A stretch of DNA of 16,422 nt from an uncultured Collinsella sp. (GCA_958346935.1 CATVTM010000046.1:1-16422); one strand, 5' to 3'; shown: positions 1 through 6,604, counted from the first letter of the stretch. The notes: generated by a model from the sequence alone, not told the origin. A program made the numbers and translations.

Positions 1-5
1 AAGAC

Positions 6-31
6 GAAGGCCACATTAAGTGGCCTTCTTT
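6..31 (+). terminator. Intrinsic terminator of a gene outside the window
   Basis: A perfect 9-bp stem (6-14 with 20-28, GAAGGCCAC/GTGGCCTTC) with the loop ATTAA is followed by a short T run (TTCTTT). It most likely ends a plus-strand gene lying before the window. The T run on the opposite strand is poorer, so a role for minus-strand transcripts is less likely. Confidence 0.7.
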
Positions 32-186
32 GCGTGCGGAACTCGCGATAAACCTAAGCCGGTGTCCCCGCTCTCCCGGGGCCTGTGGCTACTTGATTGT
101 TGTGTACGGCTCGCTTTTCGGAACGGGGCTGACGGACACGTTCCGAAATCTACCACCGTCGCTGTACAGGGTGTCTATAAAGAGCC

Positions 187-416
187 GTGGCCAAAAAACG
201 GCAAATATGAGTACTGATACTCTTTTAGTAGCAGTAATTTTGACCACATTTAAGGTGATTTGACGTGTCGATCGAGCAGATAAGCTGCCGTATCTCCTCA
301 AGTGTTCATTAAAGGAAGACCTTGATGCGAATAAATCTCATTAAGATCTTCTTTTATTAACGAAAATAATGTAGCTACAACGGTAACAGTACTCATATTT
401 GCCGTTTTTTGGCCAC
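187..416. repeat. MITE-like element with perfect 30-bp terminal inverted repeats
   Basis: Positions 187-216 are the exact reverse complement of 387-416 (30 of 30). The arms begin GTGGCCAAAAAACGGC and end TGAGTACTG. Inside the arms the similarity continues imperfectly for about 25 bases (roughly 16 of 25). The 170-bp interior is AT-rich against a GC-rich genome and contains no convincing ORF. No target-site duplication is evident at the outer ends. It may be a non-autonomous mobile element (MITE) or a long-stem structured RNA; the sequence alone does not decide. Confidence 0.6.
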
Positions 417-449
417 AGTCCTTCGGAGGGTCCTCGAAAATAGTCCCGA

Positions 450-508
450 GCCGGCACTTGGGGACGTTCCTATAATGCCGGCACTTAGGAGCGTCCCCAA
501 GTGCCGAC
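450..508. repeat. REP-like palindromic element
   Basis: Two 21-base arms, 450-470 and 488-508, are reverse complements with 19 of 21 matches. They contain GGCACTTGGGGACG on the left and CGTCCCCAAGTGCC on the right. A third partial copy of the arm's outer end (GCCGGCACTT) lies in the 17-base loop at 477-486. This shape resembles the REP palindromes moved by Y1 (TnpA-REP) transposases in other bacteria, but no transposase gene is in the window. Confidence 0.5.
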
Positions 509-522
509 ACCGCGTCTGCCTG

Positions 523-580
523 CGGCGGCCGCGCCCCGCTGCGTCGCTCCGCACCCTTGCGGGTTCGAATCCCTCCGCTT
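523..580 (+). repeat. Repeat copy A ending in a tRNA T-arm-like segment
   Basis: Positions 523-548 recur exactly at 658-683, and 546-580 recurs at 729-763 with one change. The end of the unit (561-576, GGGTTCGAATCCCTCC) is the exact reverse complement of 826-841 inside the tRNA-Gln gene. No matching acceptor or anticodon arm lies upstream, so this is a fragment and not a tRNA gene. Confidence 0.6.
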
Positions 581-627
581 GGCGGCGTTGGCTCGATTTG
601 CTTGACGTGAGGGGCTCTTGGCTGGTG

Positions 628-643
628 TGGGACGGAGGGATTC
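628..643 (-). repeat. Direct copy of the tRNA-Gln 3' end
   Basis: The 16 bases TGGGACGGAGGGATTC match the tRNA-Gln 3' end at 820-835 exactly, in the same orientation and 192 bp away. Similarity stops abruptly after base 643. Duplicated tRNA 3' ends are a usual trace of site-specific integration, but no integrase or cargo is left between the copies. Confidence 0.5.
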
Positions 644-657
644 CGCGTCCGCCTGGT

Positions 658-763
658 CGGCGGCCGCGCCCCGCTGCGTCGCTTCGCTCCTTGCGTGCTG
701 CGCTGGAAAAAAGCTTCGCGTTTCCTCAGCTCCGCACCCTTGCGGGTTCGAATTCCTCCGCTT
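658..763 (+). repeat. Repeat copy B with a 48-base insertion relative to copy A
   Basis: The beginning (658-683) equals 523-548, and the end (729-763) equals 546-580 except for one base in the T-arm-like segment (AATTCC for AATCCC). The two parts are separated by about 48 extra bases, which include a run of six A. It is followed directly by the terminator of tRNA-Gln. Confidence 0.55.
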
Positions 764-770
764 GCCCACA

Positions 771-810
771 AGAAAGCGCCCTGGGCCGTTATGGGCTCAG
801 GGCGCTCAGT
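771..810 (-). terminator. Intrinsic terminator downstream of tRNA-Gln
   Basis: A strong stem is formed by GCGCCCTG at 776-783 and CAGGGCGC at 798-805, extended through a G-T pair to about 13 bp. On the minus strand it is followed by TTTCTTG, directly after the tRNA gene. A T run on the plus side (TCAGTTTT) means that it could also act on plus-strand transcripts. Confidence 0.75.
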
Positions 811-819
811 TTTAATGGC

Positions 820-890
820 TGGGACGGAGGGATTCGAACCCCCAACAGCCGGCACCAAAAACCGGAGTTCTACCGTTGAACTACGTCCCA
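820..890 (-). tRNA. tRNA-Gln (anticodon UUG)
   Basis: The reverse complement folds into a full cloverleaf of 71 nt: a 7-bp acceptor stem (TGGGACG/CGTCCCA), a D arm with stem GTTC/GAAC, an anticodon arm CCGGT-TTTTGGT-GCCGG with TTG at positions 34-36, a 5-nt variable loop and the T arm GGGGG-TTCGAAT-CCCTC. Anticodon UUG reads CAA/CAG, so it carries glutamine. CCA is not encoded. A terminator follows at 771-810, and fragments of its 3' end are repeated at 561-576, 628-643 and 744-759. Confidence 0.95.
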
Positions 891-928
891 ATGTGTGGTG
901 TTGCCCAAAAGCAACTCGTTTAGTTTAC

Positions 929-1834
929 CTAATCTGCGAGGGCATCGCAAACGCCATCGAGCAGGCGTACGGCGAGTGTCTGCGCGTCGCTGGCCGTGAA
1001 GGTGCCGTTGTAGCGCGTCATGCCCGTGAGCTCAATGCGAATGCGAGCCGGCTTCTGCTGCGCGGCGACATTGGCAGTGCGGATGCGCTGGGCCAGGTTG
1101 TGGCACTCGGCGAGGGCAATCGTGGCGCGCGGTGCGGCGTCGGCGGGCAGCTCGTCGCTTGCGATCTCGAGCACCAGATCTACGTCGGTTGGGACCTCGG
1201 AGTCGCAGAGCATCATGCCGCTGTTGTCGGTCGTTGCCGTGGCGATATTCCACATGCGCGACGCAACGCTGCGTGCGATGGGGTCCTCGCCGATAACGGC
1301 GATCTGGAAGCGCTCGAGCACGTTGGCGGCGCGAGCAAAACCGATACGGGACTCGGCTTCGGTGACCGAGGGCTTGCCCTCCCACACATGGTGCAGGCGG
1401 TTGATGTAGGCGTAGGTGTCCTGGAAGGCCATGCCGTCGGCAAACAGGCCGACATTTTCCTGGAACTGCTGCAGGGCGGCCTCGGTATGCGGGCCAAAGT
1501 AGCCGTCGTCTTCGCCACAGGCAAAGCCCAAAACGTTGAGAGCGCGCTGCAGGGCCTGCACATCGGCGCCATGGAAATTGGGCATGCGCAGATAGAGGGT
1601 GCGGTCGCCCAGCTTATACGAAGCGTCTACAAGGGCGCTCCAACAGGGGATATCGACGGCATGACCGGCAGCAAGGCCGCTGTCGAGTCTGAAGGTGCTG
1701 ACGGCCTGCTCAGTGGTGGCTCCAAAGTACTTGTCGGTGACTTCGGCGGCATCAATCGTGTAGCCGAGCTGCAGGAGACGAGACTGCACGTCCTCGACGG
1801 CTGCTCCTTGCATGCCCGTTGTAATAGGTTCCAT
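929..1834 (-). CDS. CwlM-like protein with two peptidoglycan-binding repeats, degenerate amidase-like C-terminus
   Basis: This 301-residue protein has no signal peptide or membrane segment, so it is probably cytoplasmic. Two PG_binding_1-type repeats are visible at about residues 8-72 and 88-146, each with the pattern VQ.L...LG ending in an F or Y, G, aromatic turn (KYFGATTEQAVSTF; GYFGPHTEAALQQF). The link ASYKLGDRTLY and the second repeat are close to what I recall of the N-terminus of mycobacterial CwlM (Rv3915), a non-secreted relative of amidases that stimulates MurA. The C-terminal 140 residues keep an amidase-like order (FQIAVIGED, VDLVLEIASDE, PARIRIELT, then a final helix) but show none of the His/Glu zinc ligands. 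The ATG has a ribosome site (AAAGGGG, 7 nt away). It lies between a polyprenyl synthase gene and tRNA-Gln. The repeats are sure; the CwlM relation is a strong inference. Confidence 0.7.
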   Translation of the reverse strand: MEPITTGMQGAAVEDVQSRLLQLGYTIDAAEVTDKYFGATTEQAVSTFRLDSGLAAGHAVDIPCWSALVDASYKLGDRTLYLRMPNFHGADVQALQRALNVLGFACGEDDGYFGPHTEAALQQFQENVGLFADGMAFQDTYAYINRLHHVWEGKPSVTEAESRIGFARAANVLERFQIAVIGEDPIARSVASRMWNIATATTDNSGMMLCDSEVPTDVDLVLEIASDELPADAAPRATIALAECHNLAQRIRTANVAAQQKPARIRIELTGMTRYNGTFTASDAQTLAVRLLDGVCDALAD

Positions 1835-1863
1835 GAACGAACCCCTTTCGGCGTACCATTCGT

Positions 1864-1891
1864 ACTATTTGAGCGTCTGTCGGATAGACAA
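1864..1891 (-). promoter_or_regulatory. Possible promoter of the CwlM-like gene
   Basis: On the minus strand TTGTCT (1886-1891) and AATAGT (1864-1869) are spaced by 16 bases and lie about 30 bases before the start codon. Both hexamers match the sigma-70-type consensus at only four positions, so this is tentative. Confidence 0.3.
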
Positions 1892-1972
1892 CGCAAAGGG
1901 ATGCATAAACATGCACTCAACAGTGTAGCAAGTTGTGCCTAAAAACGCTGCTGACAGGTTTTATAACCCCCG

Positions 1973-2998
1973 TTAGTTAAGGCGCTCCACAAAGAAATCT
2001 GCCATGGAGAGGAACAGCTCGCGTGCGTGCGGATCAAGCTCAACGTTCTCGATGGCCGCTTTGGCCTTAGCGGTCAGGTCGAGCGCGTAAGTGTGGGCGT
2101 AATCGATGGAGCCGGTCTCTTGGAAGATCTCCACGGCGCGTGCGAGCTGCGCGGGATCATCGGTGCCCGAGGAAAGAATCGCCTCGACCTCGTCGTGGTA
2201 GCGCTCATCAGAGAGGGCATGAACGGCGACAAGCGTGCGCTTGCCCTCGGTGATGTCGGTGCGGAAGTCCTTGTTGGCGGCTTCCTTAGTGCCGACAAGG
2301 TTGAGCAGGTCGTCCTGAATCTGAAAGGCAAGGCCCGTGTGCAGGCCAAAGGCGCGCAGCGCTTCGATTTGCTCATCGCTGCCGCCGCCGATAATGGCTC
2401 CGGCGGCAAGCGGCGTGGCTCCGCTGTAAAACGCGGTCTTGTGCGTCGCCATGTCCAGGTAGTCATCAACCGAGATATCAAAGCGCCCGTCACGGACCCA
2501 ACCCAGGTCGAGCGCTTGACCCTCGATGGTGCGGACAATCATCTCGGTAAGCTCGTGGAGCACGCGCAGCTTCACGTCGGACTCCAGCGTGGGGTCGTCG
2601 AGAACCGTCTTGGTGACCATGGTGAGCGCCAGGTCGCCACAATTGATGGCAAGGCCCGTGCCCTCGGTAAGGTGCATGCAGGGCTTGCCTCGACGAAGCT
2701 GTCCGTTGTCGGCGATGTCGTCGTGGATCAGCGCGCCCGACTGAAAGTGCTCGATGGCTGCCGCGGCGCTGCGGGCGCTCTCAAAGCTGCCGCCCACTGC
2801 GGTTGCGGCGAGCATACAGATAAGCGGGCGGTGGCGCTTGCCGGCGTTGGCCGTAAAAGCCGAGAGCGGCGCGTACAGGTAGCGCTCGATATCGGCAGAG
2901 GTCGCCTGTCCGTCAAAGAACGTGGCCAGATAGTCGTTAATCTGGTCAAAGTGCTGGGCTAAAAAGCTGGTAAACGGACTGGACACGGGTTCTCGCAT
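1973..2998 (-). CDS. Polyprenyl diphosphate synthase (trans-isoprenyl chain elongation)
   Basis: This 341-residue protein belongs to the trans-isoprenyl diphosphate synthases, which condense isopentenyl diphosphate onto an allylic diphosphate. Visible are the substrate-binding GKRHRP (53-58), the first aspartate-rich motif DDIAD (93-97) followed by LRRGKP (101-106), THKTA (185-189), and the second aspartate-rich region FQIQDDLLN (225-233), in which the last Asp of the usual DDxxD is Asn. KDFRTDITEGKRT follows at 243-255. Length is normal for the family; chain length of the product cannot be read safely. The product could feed quinone or lipid-carrier synthesis; this is inference. The ATG at 2998 has only a weak purine-rich stretch close upstream (AAGAAAG), and the next Met is residue 62, so this start is probable but not certain. 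Confidence 0.85.
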   Translation of the reverse strand: MREPVSSPFTSFLAQHFDQINDYLATFFDGQATSADIERYLYAPLSAFTANAGKRHRPLICMLAATAVGGSFESARSAAAAIEHFQSGALIHDDIADNGQLRRGKPCMHLTEGTGLAINCGDLALTMVTKTVLDDPTLESDVKLRVLHELTEMIVRTIEGQALDLGWVRDGRFDISVDDYLDMATHKTAFYSGATPLAAGAIIGGGSDEQIEALRAFGLHTGLAFQIQDDLLNLVGTKEAANKDFRTDITEGKRTLVAVHALSDERYHDEVEAILSSGTDDPAQLARAVEIFQETGSIDYAHTYALDLTAKAKAAIENVELDPHARELFLSMADFFVERLN

Positions 2999-3111
2999 TC
3001 TTTCTTAGGTTACATCGTTGCGGTGTGCAGATACCATATTGCCACATTGGAGTTGCCGGCGCGTCTGTTTTGGCGATTTGGAGAAACGGGACGCGTGCGC
3101 GTGCCGGCTGC

Positions 3112-5562
3112 TTATATAAGCCTAAAGTGCTCGAGCGCCTTGACGACGCCATCTTTGTCGACCGAGTCGGTGATGTAGTCGGCGCGCTTTTTGAGATAGT
3201 CTGGCGCATTGCCCATGGCGATACCGACATCGACGGCGTTCATCAGCGAGACGTCATTGCTGGCGTCGCCGATGCCGTATACGGTTCCATGGTGGGGATC
3301 GAGGGCGTCGAGTACAGACTGGATGCCCCCGCGTTTCGTGCATTCGCGGGGCGAGATTTCGGTTACCTCGAGTTCGAGCTCGTTAAAGCACAACAACGGC
3401 TCAAGTGCCTTATCTTGAGCGATGTGGTTGGCGAGCGATGTAGACATCAAGATCTTGTAGGCACTGTAATGTTGCAGCTGCGTGACTGCGTCGCCCAGGG
3501 TGCGCGCGTATCCGGGAGCATCGGGGGCATCGGCACTCATGCGCACGACGCCGTTGAGGCCCTCAAAGCGGATGACCTCGCCCGATTGCTCAAGGTAGGG
3601 GGCAAGACGCTGCAGCATACTGGGCGTCATCGACAGATCGCGAACTGCGTGTCCGTTGATCTCGGCGTAACCGCCCGCAAGACAGACGATGCCGGTCCAG
3701 GGCAGCTCAAGAAGTTTGGGGTGGATGCAACTGAGGGTACGTCCCGTGCAGATAAAGGCCATGTTGCCGTTGGCGACAAACTCGCGGATTGCCTGCGAAA
3801 CCGCCTCGTTGGGATAGGGGGAGAGGTCCCGCTCGTCTTCGGGAAGGTCTTGGGCGAGCCTGGGGTCTTGCCAGGCGAGCGTTCCGTCGATATCGAAGAA
3901 GCAGATATCGCCGCGCTTATGGGCTGCGCTGGCGGCAGGGGAGGCCGAGGTGGTGGGCACAAATCCCGGCTCGAGGCCCATGATCTGGTCAAAATGCTCT
4001 TTAACGCGGGGAACGGAGATGCCGATGATCACCTGGGCGGTCTTGCCCGTAATGATGAGGCCCTTGGCGCCCACCGCGACAAACGACGCGTTATCTGCAA
4101 CGATAGAAGGGTCTGCGACTTCGACACGCAGGCGCGTGGCGCAGTTGGTTGCGCCCACGATATTGCCAACGCCACCTAAAAGCTGAATTACCCGCTCAGC
4201 GAGGACGTGATCTTGATCGGATTGACTATTGACCTCGTCATTGGGAGATTGCTCTTTGGCAAAGCCGCTTTCCGTCAAACGATCGATTGCCGCGCGATTG
4301 GCGACATGATCCTCGCGGCCCGGCGTCTTAAGGTCATAGACCAAGATGAGTGCTCGAAAACTAACAAAAAAGATGAGGCTAAAGGCAAGGCCGATACCGA
4401 GCGCCAAAAGATAGGCACCGGCATGCGTGCGCATGAGCGGAATAAAGTTGAAGGCTGCCATCTCCATGAGGCCGCCCGAGAAGATGCCGACGATGCCAAA
4501 GAGATTCATGGTTGTGGCAAGGCAAGACGATAAGACGGCGTAGAGCAAAAAGAGCCCGGGGTGGGTGAACATAAAGAGAAACTCGAGTGGCTCGGTAACG
4601 CCGCAAACCACCGAGGCGATAATGGCGGGAACAAGGATGACCCTGAGGCCGGCGCGGCGCTCGGGTTTTGCGGTGGAGTAGAACGCAGCTGCGATGGCAG
4701 GAAGGCCAAAGAGCTTGACCCAGCCGGTGGCGGTAAAACCGGCCCACGGCGCAAGCTCATTAAGGGGGCGCGTGCTATGGGAGAGGATGGGGAGCAAACT
4801 GCTCCACGTGGCGTAGATGCCGTCGTTAATGACCAGGTTGTCGTAGTAGATCGGCATGTAGAGCAGGTGGTGCAGGCCAAAGGGCTCGAGTGCTCGTTCT
4901 AAAAAGACAAAGATGCCCACGCCAAAGGGACCGACGCCTGCAAGCGCGTGACGCAGCGTATCGGTTACATCGTATACGTAGGGCACGATGGCGGCCGAGA
5001 TAGCGGCAAGGGCAAACACGGCAAAAAAGCTGATGAGGTAGACCAGCGAGGAGCCCGAGAAGGTGCCGAGCCAATCGGGAACCTTTGCATCGTAGAAGCG
5101 GTCATGGATGGCGACGACGGTTGCCGATACCGCCAGCGGGCCGATAATGCCGGTGTCGAGCGTCTTGATGCCGTCGATGACGGTGATACCGCTGGCGGGG
5201 GTCAAAGATGATGGGTACTTAAGCCCAAGGTTGTCTCCGCTCAGCTTAATGATCTCGCTCAAAAAGAAGCAATAAGCAAAATAGGCCACAAGCGCCTCGA
5301 GGCAGCAGCGTGCCGGTTGCTTTTGGGCAAGACCGATAGGCAACGCTACGGCAAAAAGGAGCGGGAGACGTTTAAAGACCGTCCACGAGCCGCGCTGGAT
5401 GATGGTCCAAAAAACGTACCAAGGGGTTCCGTATACGGCGAGATTGCCGACGATGTCCGCAGTCGTTGCGAGAGCGGAGACGCCGACCATGAGGCCTGAT
5501 ATAGAAAACAGCATGGCGGGCGCGAACATTGCCCCGCCAAAGCGTTGGATTTTTTGCAGCAT
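3112..5562 (-). CDS. PTS EIIC-EIIB (maltose/alpha-glucoside type) fused to a HAD-IIB phosphatase
   Basis: The 816-residue protein has three parts. Residues 1-410 are a hydrophobic EIIC that starts MLQKIQRFGGAMF as in GlvC/MalX-like alpha-glucoside permeases and has the conserved GVTEPLEFLFMF (321-332). Residues 450-530 are EIIB, with the phosphorylated cysteine in NCATRLR (Cys474). After a short Ala/Ser-rich linker, residues 551-816 form a Cof-type HAD domain with all four motifs: FDIDGT (Asp557, Asp559), CTGRT (Thr606), Lys743, and GDASND (Asp766, Asp770). No EIIA domain is present, so phosphate must come from an EIIA encoded elsewhere. The role is uptake of an alpha-glucoside as its 6-phosphate; the fused HAD may then remove the phosphate (inference). 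GGAAGG sits 6 nt before the ATG. Its 5' side faces gntR, with a shared intergenic region and an operator at 5604-5615. Domain calls are sure, sugar specificity is not. Confidence 0.9.
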   Translation of the reverse strand: MLQKIQRFGGAMFAPAMLFSISGLMVGVSALATTADIVGNLAVYGTPWYVFWTIIQRGSWTVFKRLPLLFAVALPIGLAQKQPARCCLEALVAYFAYCFFLSEIIKLSGDNLGLKYPSSLTPASGITVIDGIKTLDTGIIGPLAVSATVVAIHDRFYDAKVPDWLGTFSGSSLVYLISFFAVFALAAISAAIVPYVYDVTDTLRHALAGVGPFGVGIFVFLERALEPFGLHHLLYMPIYYDNLVINDGIYATWSSLLPILSHSTRPLNELAPWAGFTATGWVKLFGLPAIAAAFYSTAKPERRAGLRVILVPAIIASVVCGVTEPLEFLFMFTHPGLFLLYAVLSSCLATTMNLFGIVGIFSGGLMEMAAFNFIPLMRTHAGAYLLALGIGLAFSLIFFVSFRALILVYDLKTPGREDHVANRAAIDRLTESGFAKEQSPNDEVNSQSDQDHVLAERVIQLLGGVGNIVGATNCATRLRVEVADPSIVADNASFVAVGAKGLIITGKTAQVIIGISVPRVKEHFDQIMGLEPGFVPTTSASPAASAAHKRGDICFFDIDGTLAWQDPRLAQDLPEDERDLSPYPNEAVSQAIREFVANGNMAFICTGRTLSCIHPKLLELPWTGIVCLAGGYAEINGHAVRDLSMTPSMLQRLAPYLEQSGEVIRFEGLNGVVRMSADAPDAPGYARTLGDAVTQLQHYSAYKILMSTSLANHIAQDKALEPLLCFNELELEVTEISPRECTKRGGIQSVLDALDPHHGTVYGIGDASNDVSLMNAVDVGIAMGNAPDYLKKRADYITDSVDKDGVVKALEHFRLI

Positions 5563-5603
5563 GTTCTGCCTTCCGAATATCGAGGCGCGTTGCGCGTGGG
5601 GAA

Positions 5604-5615
5604 ACGTTTAAACAA
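5604..5615. promoter_or_regulatory. Candidate GntR operator before the PTS gene
   Basis: ACGTTTAAACAA matches the local consensus TTGTTTAAACAA at 10 of 12 positions and contains the perfect palindrome GTTTAAAC. It lies about 42 bases upstream of the PTS start codon, just downstream of a TACAAT -10-like hexamer (5623-5628, minus), where a bound repressor would cover the transcription start. Confidence 0.55.
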
Positions 5616-5622
5616 TGGTTTC

Positions 5623-5628
5623 ATTGTA
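5623..5628 (-). promoter_or_regulatory. Possible -10 element of the PTS gene
   Basis: TACAAT on the minus strand matches TATAAT at five of six positions and lies 8 bases before the candidate operator 5604-5615. No good -35 is seen at 16-18 bp. The same hexamer occurs in the proposed malQ promoter. An inverted repeat ACAATG/CATTGT (5612-5627) overlaps it. Confidence 0.35.
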
Positions 5629-5725
5629 GAGGACCAGACGATTGTCGTACCGGCAGTTTTGAGCGAAACCGATTTGGGCATGACAGAAACCGTCAACGGT
5701 TAAATCCTGTCGCTTTACCGATATT

Positions 5726-5737
5726 CGGTTTAAACAA
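5726..5737. promoter_or_regulatory. Candidate GntR operator before gntR (autoregulation)
   Basis: CGGTTTAAACAA matches TTGTTTAAACAA at 10 of 12 positions. It overlaps the -35-like TTTAAA of the proposed gntR promoter, and lies 122 bp from the operator of the divergent PTS gene. A small inverted repeat ACCGA/TCGGT (5717-5729) overlaps its left side. Confidence 0.55.
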
Positions 5738-5756
5738 CTTTAAGAAATGCTATCGT
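5729..5756 (+). promoter_or_regulatory. Possible gntR promoter
   Basis: TTTAAA (5729-5734) and an extended -10 TGCTATCGT (-10 hexamer 5751-5756) are spaced by 16 bp. The same TATCGT hexamer, with an operator on the -35 side, occurs before the ABC operon (6701-6729), which supports both readings. The expected start would be near 5763, before the ribosome site at 5781. Confidence 0.4.
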
Positions 5757-5791
5757 GCCTAGCCGGAAATGAACAATGTAGAGGTGAAACA

Positions 5792-6511
5792 ATGCCAAAA
5801 GCGATATACGAAGGAATCTACCGAGAAATACGCTCGCGCATCATTAATGGGACCTATGCGTTTCAGGAGATGCTGCCAACCGAAGCCGAGCTGACCGCGG
5901 AGTTCGGATGCACTCGCAATACCGTCCGTCGCGCCTTGGGTATGCTGTCCGACGGGATGTTTGTGCAGCCCATACACGGCAAGGGCGTGCGCGTAATTTG
6001 GCTTAAGGGCGAAACCGACATGTTGGGCGCACTCGAAGAGGTTGAGTCGTTTGGCGAGTTTGCAAAGCGCAACAATGCCGTTGCATCGACGGACGTTAAG
6101 TCTTTTGAACATCTGGTCTGCACCGAGCAACTCTCTCGTCACCTGGGCTTTAAGGTGGGCGAGGAGTTGATTCGCGTGGTGCGCGTCCGTAGCCTTAACG
6201 GTAGCGCCCGCCAGGTGGACCACGGCTATTTTCTGGAGTCGATCGCCAAAGGCCTGACGCCCGAGATCGCCGCAAAGTCAATTTACGACTATCTGGAGCA
6301 CAAACGCGGCGTCAAGGTGATGGCGAGTCGCCGTACGGTGAGCGTCGAGCTTGCTAACGATGAGGACTGCAGCTATCTTGACCTTGGCAAATACAACTGT
6401 GTCGCCGTCATGGAGAGCCAGTCGTATACCTCGGACGGCATCTTGTTCGAGGTCACGCATGCCCGCACGCATCCCGAGATCTTCCACTACCGCGTCAACT
6501 CCAAGCGATAA
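5792..6511 (+). CDS. GntR/HutC-family regulator, TreR-like
   Basis: This 239-residue repressor-type protein has an N-terminal winged helix-turn-helix (about residues 3-70, with LPTEAELTAEFGCTRNTVRR typical of GntR proteins) and a C-terminal UTRA effector domain (about 80-232). The segment SIYDYLEHKRGV and the overall plan resemble TreR of Bacillus, whose inducer is a sugar phosphate; the effector here is unknown. The start at 5792 is chosen because GAGGTG lies 5 nt before it; an upstream in-frame ATG at 5747 lacks such a site. It is divergent from the PTS gene and upstream of the ABC operon, with candidate operators before all three and before malQ. A strong terminator follows at 6551-6604. 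It is likely the local regulator of alpha-glucoside uptake and use. Confidence 0.88.
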   Translation: MPKAIYEGIYREIRSRIINGTYAFQEMLPTEAELTAEFGCTRNTVRRALGMLSDGMFVQPIHGKGVRVIWLKGETDMLGALEEVESFGEFAKRNNAVASTDVKSFEHLVCTEQLSRHLGFKVGEELIRVVRVRSLNGSARQVDHGYFLESIAKGLTPEIAAKSIYDYLEHKRGVKVMASRRTVSVELANDEDCSYLDLGKYNCVAVMESQSYTSDGILFEVTHARTHPEIFHYRVNSKR

Positions 6512-6550
6512 CCGGCTAGCTCGCAGCCTGACGAGACTCATGCCCTCAAA

Positions 6551-6604
6551 GAGAGAACGCCCGGTCAAACCGACGATGCATCGGCTTGACCGGGCGTTTT
6601 CTCT
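6551..6604 (+). terminator. Strong intrinsic terminator after gntR
   Basis: A 13-bp perfect stem (AACGCCCGGTCAA/TTGACCGGGCGTT) continues outward through GAGA/TCTC and inward through CCGA/TCGG, and runs into TTTTCTC. It separates gntR from the ABC operon. Confidence 0.85.

Larger units (their letters stand above)
1..819. other. Intergenic region rich in repeats, no credible protein gene
   Basis: Open frames of 65-197 codons exist here on both strands, but none has a good ribosome binding site, and the longest ones run through the tRNA gene and through tRNA-like repeats. The region holds a terminator (6-31), a hairpin at 117-147 (TTCGGAACG/CGTTCCGAA, no T run), a 230-bp inverted-repeat element (187-416) that is AT-rich inside, a REP-like palindrome (450-508), and repeats related to tRNA 3' ends (523-763). 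Confidence 0.7.

Noticed and set aside
523..580. A plus-strand tRNA gene
   Set aside because: Only a T-arm-like segment is present; no matching acceptor 5' strand, D arm or anticodon arm lies upstream.
298..891. A 197-codon minus-strand reading frame that covers the tRNA-Gln gene and the repeats
   Set aside because: It is translated tRNA and repeat sequence (STVELRFLVPAVGGSNPS comes from the tRNA gene itself), has no ribosome site, and its internal repetition mirrors the DNA repeats.
891..928. A terminator between the CwlM-like gene and tRNA-Gln (GTTGC/GCAAC)
   Set aside because: The stem is only 5 bp and is not followed by a T run; the tRNA may be co-transcribed or have its own promoter, which I could not identify.
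695..1942. A 415-codon plus-strand frame opposite the CwlM-like gene
   Set aside because: It runs through the tRNA gene and is antisense to a gene with clear domains and a good ribosome site; long antisense frames are expected in GC-rich DNA.
3050..3111. A terminator after the PTS gene (GCCGGC-rich inverted repeat)
   Set aside because: The arms pair only with an 8-base bulge and no T run follows, so the signal is too weak to call.
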